This document shows, one piece after another, positions 59,970-64,000 of a stretch of DNA of 64,000 bases. Position 1 is the stretch's first letter, and every line of letters begins with the position of its first letter. The stretch is from Ustilago trichophora (Eukaryota > Basidiomycota > Ustilaginomycetes > Ustilaginales > Ustilaginaceae), in assembly GCA_900323505.1 (NCBI GenBank), contig OOIN01000012.1:1070608-1134607 (forward strand), given 5' to 3'. The notes under the pieces are model-generated. The model did not search any database, was not told the origin of the DNA, and saw nothing but the letters and a program-made list of their open reading frames with translations. Made by a program: the position numbers and the translations under genes.

Positions 59970-62110
59970 TGGGGAGTCTTCCTCACTTTGGCGGCCCGCA
60001 CCGCCCTCAACCTGTGTCAAGCACAGCGTCGTCAAGGCCAGAGACCATCTCTACACCTTCTTCCCTGCCTGGTCGGCTTTACAACTCACCACCCGAGTCT
60101 GGGCGTTCCTCAGCACCGTCATCTTCGCCTGGTCAGCACTCAATCGCACCTCCTCCACTCGTTCTGCCTCCGCAGGCACCACCTAGGTCGGGACTCCTCA
60201 TCGCACCTTCAACTTCGCCTGGTCGGCCTACAATTGCACCTTCTTCGCCTGGTCAGCACACAACTGCACCACCCGGGTCTGAGCGCTCCTCGGCGCCTGG
60301 TTCAAGTCCACTGCTGGACTCTCTCGTCGACGGCATCGTCGACTTGCCGCCTGACCTCGCTGCTTCGACACTCCTCTCGTTGATCACAGGCCACCAACCA
60401 CCGCCGCCGAGGCCCAACACCTCGTGTGCGCAGCCTATCTTCCACTCTGCTGATGTGCCTGCTACCATCGGCTCCCTCCTGCCACACCTCTGGCATCCGT
60501 TTCTCGAGCTCTACCCCGACCCAGCCCTCGCCACACAATTGCGCGGCGCTCTCCAACACGGTATCAAGCTCGGTTACGACGGTCCTCTACGCCATAGCAC
60601 AAGGCTTGACGTCACTAACCTGCCTATGGACAACGAGGACCTCCACCACCTTCGTCGTGAGATCGATGTTCGGCTGCAAGAAGGTCGCCTCCGCCCCGTC
60701 GCTGACCCAGCCATCGCCCAGCTTGTCTGCTCACCGGTAGGCGTCGTGCCCAAGCCCCACTCAGAGAAGAGGCGCACGATCTACCATCTCTCCCATCCCC
60801 GCCAGCCAGGGAAACGCTTGCCATCAGTCAACGATGGTATCCACTCCTCTTTTGTCTCAATCCATTACGAAAATCTCGACACAATCATGGAGTTCATCCG
60901 GGAGCACCCTAGTGCCTCTCTCTGGAAGGCAGATTTGGAGGACGCCTTTCGACACATCATCCTGGCTGAGTCTGATGCCAGACTCATGGGCATCCACTTT
61001 GACGGTCGGTTTTATCAAGAGTGCGCACTCGCCTTTGGAGGGCGGTCATTGCCCTTCTTGTTCAACCTCTTCGCCGAGTTCTTGCACTGGCTGACCACCT
61101 TTGCCCTGCAAGCAGTGTCACCGTCGTTGACCTCGCATTCCGACGTGTCACACTACCTCGACGATTTCTTTGGTGCCTCCGACGCCTCTGTCAAGACCAC
61201 CACCCCCATCCAAGTGCTTAGCTTGGCAACAGCGGCGCTTGGATTTAGGCTCAGCCACAGGAAGACGGTCTGGAATACCACAAAACTCAAAATCCTAGGA
61301 ATCGAGCTGGACCCGGTTGCCCAGACCGCTTCTATCACCCAACAGCATCGACACCGCATTATACAGCTGTGTTCCCGCATCGTAGAACGAGACCGGGCCT
61401 CCTTACTTGAACTCCAGCAGGTAGCAGGCCATCTGCAGTTCGTGACGTGAGTGGCTCCTCACGGTCGAGCCTTCCTGCAACGTCTCTATGACGCGGTCAA
61501 GGCCCATTACAAAGCGCCTTATGGCCGTCGCATTAGCAAAGCAACCCGTACGGAGCTCTCTTGGTGGATCCACACCCTCAACTCCTTGGACGGCATCTCC
61601 CTATTGCAGCCTTCCCCGCTCATTATTGAGCACATCTGGACCGACGCTTCCAAGCGTTGCATCGGTGGACATTGGGGTAGCATGGAGGCTCCTTATGCCG
61701 TCTTCTCTAGAGAGCTCTCTCGGCGCCACCGTCAGAAGGACATCCGCTTCTTGGAAGCACTCGCCGTCCTGGAGGCTCTGCGCCTTTTCTCTCCTCGCTG
61801 GACTGGCCCTCGACGTGTTGTCGTTCATGTCGACAACGAGAATGTCGAGTACAGGCTTCGTAAAGGCTCCATACGCGATCCGCAAACCCAGGTGCTCTTC
61901 AGAGAGATCTTCTCCTTATGCTTGCAACAGCACATTGATCTCGTCCCCGTCCGCGTCTCGTCTGAGGCGAATGTTCTTGCTGACGCTCTTTCTCGTCGAC
62001 GTTTTGCCCTGGTCCAGCAGCAGTTCCCACACGCCTTCGACTTGCTGCACTTCAACCGCCAGCGACCTTCACCCGAGCCTCTGGCCTCTCGCTCTCAGCT
62101 GCCACCCTCC
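59849..62110 (+). pseudogene. Reverse transcriptase-RNase H ORF of the retroelement, interrupted by TGA
   Basis: The same frame is open before and after a single TGA at 61448-61450. The first part carries a Pro/Ser-rich spacer with SPGQ/SPGR repeats (60050-60300), then the reverse transcriptase: VGVVPK..SEKRRTIYHLSHP, WKADLEDAFRHI, ECALAFGGRSLPFLFN and the catalytic YLDDF near 61154. After the TGA come APHGRAFLQRLYD and the DIRS-type RNase H: IWTDASKRCIGG, RFLEALAVLEAL, VVHVDNENVEY and EANVLADALSR. The frame formally stays open to 63223, but beyond about 62110 the tyrosine recombinase lies in another frame, so I place the domain end there. It copies element RNA into DNA. Overlap with gag suggests expression by reinitiation or frameshifting. 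Confidence 0.8.
60050..60300 (+). repeat. Degenerate short repeats in the reverse transcriptase spacer
   Basis: A TTCGCCTGGTCRGC motif recurs several times, giving SSPGQHSIAPP, TSPGRPTIAPS and SSPGQHTTAPP in the protein, a Pro/Ser linker of variable length. Confidence 0.75.
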
Positions 62111-63069
62111 TCTGGAACGGCCTTGCCCCCAGCACACGGGCGCGTTCTTCAGCGATTGGCGCTGATTTCACCCTCTTTGCCACCAGCCTCACCGCCAACC
62201 CCTTCCCAGCCTCGCCAACTCTGCTCATCGAATGGGTTGCGCACCACCACACGGCTGGCAAATCGTACAACACGCTCAAGAGCGGCCTCTCAGCGCTCAA
62301 GTCAATCCACGTTGACCTTGGCCTCTCAACTATGGCCTTTGCCGACGAACGACTCAAGCGAACGGTACGAGGCTTCAAGCGACTCGTTGGTGCTCCTCTC
62401 CCCGTCGCCAAGCTGCCCATCACTCTCCCCCTCCTGCGACAGCTTGTGCGTGCCCTCTACACAACCTGCCCGTCCAGGCACGACAGGCGCATGTTCAGAG
62501 CAGCCTTCTGCCTCGCCTTTGCCTGCTTCCTCCGCTCAGGCGAGCTCACTTGGGAAGCGGAAGGCCCCAACGTGCTCACCGTCGCCGCCGTCTCCTTTGC
62601 GCAGGATCACTCGCATGTCACGGTCACTCTGCAAGCCAGCAAGACGGACCCCTTCCGGCAAGGCGCTACGCTCACAGCGCCAGCCGTCAACCTCAGTACG
62701 TGCGCAGTCTCAGCTCTCCGTGTCATCTGCTACCACAGAGAGCCGCAGCAGCCACTCTTCATGCTGGACGGCGGCCAGCCCTTCACCTGTGCATCTTTCG
62801 TCGCCATGCTCTGCCGCTGTCTCCAGGCCTGCAGCATCCCTCCGGCGCTATACTCAGGCCACTCCTTCCGCAGGGGCGCAGCGACGTGGGCAGCCTCTAA
62901 TGGCGTGGACGCTGACACCATCCGTGGCCTCGGTCGCTGGCAAAGCGACTGCTTCCGGCGTTATGTCGACAAGTTGGCCGCCGACAGGGCTGCCACCACA
63001 AAGGCAGCCCTCTACTCCAACGCCGACGCCCCTCTACGCCTCAACGTCGCTGCCTGGCGCGACGTATAA
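62041..63069 (+). CDS. Tyrosine recombinase of the retroelement
   Basis: This frame is +1-shifted to the reverse transcriptase. It contains an N-terminal core-binding region (TLLWNGLAPSTRARSSAIGA, then LLIEWVAHHHTAGKSYNTLK) that starts before any ATG; the first ATG is at 62332. From that ATG the catalytic residues are Arg68 in FLRSGELTW, Lys104 in ASKTDPF, His177 and Arg180 in GHSFRRGA, Trp203 in GRWQSD and the nucleophile Tyr211 in RRYVDK. All required residues are present. The enzyme integrates circular element DNA without an integrase-type target duplication. The upstream coding without ATG implies translation as a fusion with the preceding frame or a shift. No methyltransferase domain was recognised between RNase H and this domain, which favours an Ngaro- or PAT-like over a classical DIRS element. 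Confidence 0.85.
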   Translation, partial: LAALQPPATFTRASGLSLSAATLLWNGLAPSTRARSSAIGADFTLFATSLTANPFPASPTLLIEWVAHHHTAGKSYNTLKSGLSALKSIHVDLGLSTMAFADERLKRTVRGFKRLVGAPLPVAKLPITLPLLRQLVRALYTTCPSRHDRRMFRAAFCLAFACFLRSGELTWEAEGPNVLTVAAVSFAQDHSHVTVTLQASKTDPFRQGATLTAPAVNLSTCAVSALRVICYHREPQQPLFMLDGGQPFTCASFVAMLCRCLQACSIPPALYSGHSFRRGAATWAASNGVDADTIRGLGRWQSDCFRRYVDKLAADRAATTKAALYSNADAPLRLNVAAWRDV

Positions 63070-63806
63070 CATCTTGCCTCTCTCTTTGGACTCGACTTCC
63101 GCTGCCCTCCAGCCGTGGCTCGTGACCGTCTCACCTAGCCCTAGGCCGTGGTGCGCCAGCCGCGGGAGAAGCACCAGTCCGTCCCGCCAAAATGGCCAAC
63201 CTGACCGCGCCCCGTCAGCCTGAGGGACGCGTCAAAAAACACTGGTGCAGTGCCGCAACGGAAAATTCTTTTTCCTTGGCTGGGCAGCGGACAGGTGGGT
63301 GACGGACGCGTCAAAATTCAGGGAAATTGCTAGCGTGACAGACACGCTCACCCACACTGCTCTAGTGCCTGACAGACCAATCCAACTTTTTGGCTGAGCG
63401 GCCCACTCCTCCAGCAGACTCACTGAGCTGTCTGTCACTTCACTGACTGGCAGACAGGATGAGTGACGGACATGACTGACTGACTGACAAGCTTGGTGAC
63501 GTGACAGACGTGACTGACTGGCAGACGTGATTGAGGAAGTGATTCCTGCTGCAAGCACACACAGCAGTCAGGTGTGTGACGGCAACCAATGTGTACCCAT
63601 GGACTGCAGCAGACGGACAAAACTCAAATACAAACATTGACAGACAATGTCAAAAATCATGCCTGCCAAAAATTCTGATCAGAATGCTGGCCTCAAAATT
63701 GAGAGCGCAATGTGTCCTTGGAGCAAGGAGCGTGACGCGTCTGGGTATGAGTAGACGGACTCTCATTGCACCGCACACAATTTGACTCTGCGCTGACTGA
63801 CTGACA
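63070..63806. other. Subtelomeric spacer rich in GTGAC/TGAC units
   Basis: No protein. ACGCGTCAAAA-type blocks occur at about 63229-63237 and 63308-63316. TGACTGAC stretches occur at 63474-63488, around 63512-63520 and again at 63794-63804, ending directly at the telomere. It could be the 3' end of the retroelement or a separate telomere-associated sequence. Confidence 0.6.
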
Positions 63807-64000
63807 GGGTTAGGGTTAGGGTTAGGGTTAGGGTTAGGGTTAGGGTTAGGGTTAGGGTTAGGGGGTTAGGGTTAGGGTTAGGGTTAGGGTTAGGGTTAGG
63901 GTTAGGGTTAGGGTTAGGGTTAGGGTTAGGGTTAGGGTTAGGGTTAGGGTTAGGGTTAGGGTTAGGGTTAGGTTAGGTTAGGGTTAGGGTTAGGGTTAGG
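63807..64000 (+). repeat. Telomere, (TTAGGG)n
   Basis: About 32 units reading TTAGGG toward the right end, so the window ends at a right chromosome terminus. Variant units: one with extra G (TTAGGGGG, around 63858-63866) and two TTAGG units around 63968-63977. The rest is perfect. Confidence 0.98.

Larger units (their letters stand above)
56111..63230 (+). mobile_element. DIRS/Ngaro-type tyrosine-recombinase retrotransposon (approximate limits)
   Basis: Domain order gag, reverse transcriptase, RNase H, tyrosine recombinase, with no aspartic protease or DDE integrase seen. The left limit is set at the first leader repeat and the right limit just after the recombinase; neither is proven, because no terminal inverted or split direct repeats could be matched by eye. 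Orientation is toward the telomere. One nonsense codon in the reverse transcriptase makes this copy probably non-autonomous. Confidence 0.7.

Noticed and set aside
61984..62110. DIRS-type methyltransferase domain between RNase H and recombinase
   Set aside because: The interval is too short and Pro/Ser-rich, with no SAM-binding motif visible.
63421..63520. CRISPR-like array of TGAC units
   Set aside because: Short irregular repeats without spacers of constant length, in a eukaryotic subtelomere.

Overview
The window is the right-hand end of a fungal chromosome. It closes with about 32 copies of TTAGGG (63807-64000) running off the end. Spliceosomal introns (GT...AG), intron-poor long ORFs, roughly balanced base composition and the set of recognisable proteins point to a smut fungus (Ustilaginales, Basidiomycota). 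The most diagnostic are a Crk1/Ime2-type kinase with a TEY loop, a Gpa2-like G-alpha subunit, and an aldehyde dehydrogenase that I recall as very close to Ustilago Iad1. The species call is inference from protein resemblance; no database was searched.

Region 1 (1-33.5 kb) is ordinary core genome. It holds a partial ALG6 glucosyltransferase with a very long N-terminal extension, ribosomal protein eL43, a secreted amidase, a G-alpha subunit, mitochondrial ribosomal protein uL29m, ribosomal protein eS24, the U6 snRNA phosphodiesterase Usb1, an intron-containing tRNA-Asp(GTC), a Crk1-like kinase, phosphofructokinase, a cyclase/kynurenine-formamidase-like enzyme and a CSC1/DUF221 membrane channel. 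Long intergenic stretches (3.3 kb before uL29m, 3.6 kb between the kinase and phosphofructokinase) contain only microsatellites, homopolymer tracts and a recurrent TACAGTACTGTA palindrome.

Region 2 (33.5-43 kb) is a block of minus-strand genes with plausible host-related or metabolic roles: a secreted GH28 polygalacturonase, a TLC-domain membrane protein and the Iad1-like aldehyde dehydrogenase. Two of the three have a TATA-like box about 90 bp upstream of the ATG.

Region 3 (44-55.7 kb) is the most interesting part. It holds three giant paralogous proteins (about 1135-1155 residues) arranged + - +. Each has a variable N-terminal region, a P-loop NTPase core (Walker A with SSGTGKT, Walker B, a GRPLW and an SEP motif) and a C-terminal block resembling a PD-(D/E)XK nuclease. 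This architecture resembles Crinkler/CR-type NTPase-nuclease effector proteins. The nuclease residues look intact in the third copy, Mrr-like (D...QxK) in the second and eroded in the first. The second copy is also broken by one in-frame TAG.

Region 4 (about 56-63.2 kb) is a tyrosine-recombinase retrotransposon (DIRS/Ngaro type): gag-like zinc protein, reverse transcriptase-RNase H with one in-frame TGA, and tyrosine recombinase. It is preceded by a leader of nested direct repeats. Pieces of that leader recur in the divergent promoter region of NTPase-nuclease copies two and three, which links the gene family to the element. The element ends about 0.7 kb from the telomere; the gap is filled by GTGAC/TGAC-rich subtelomeric DNA.
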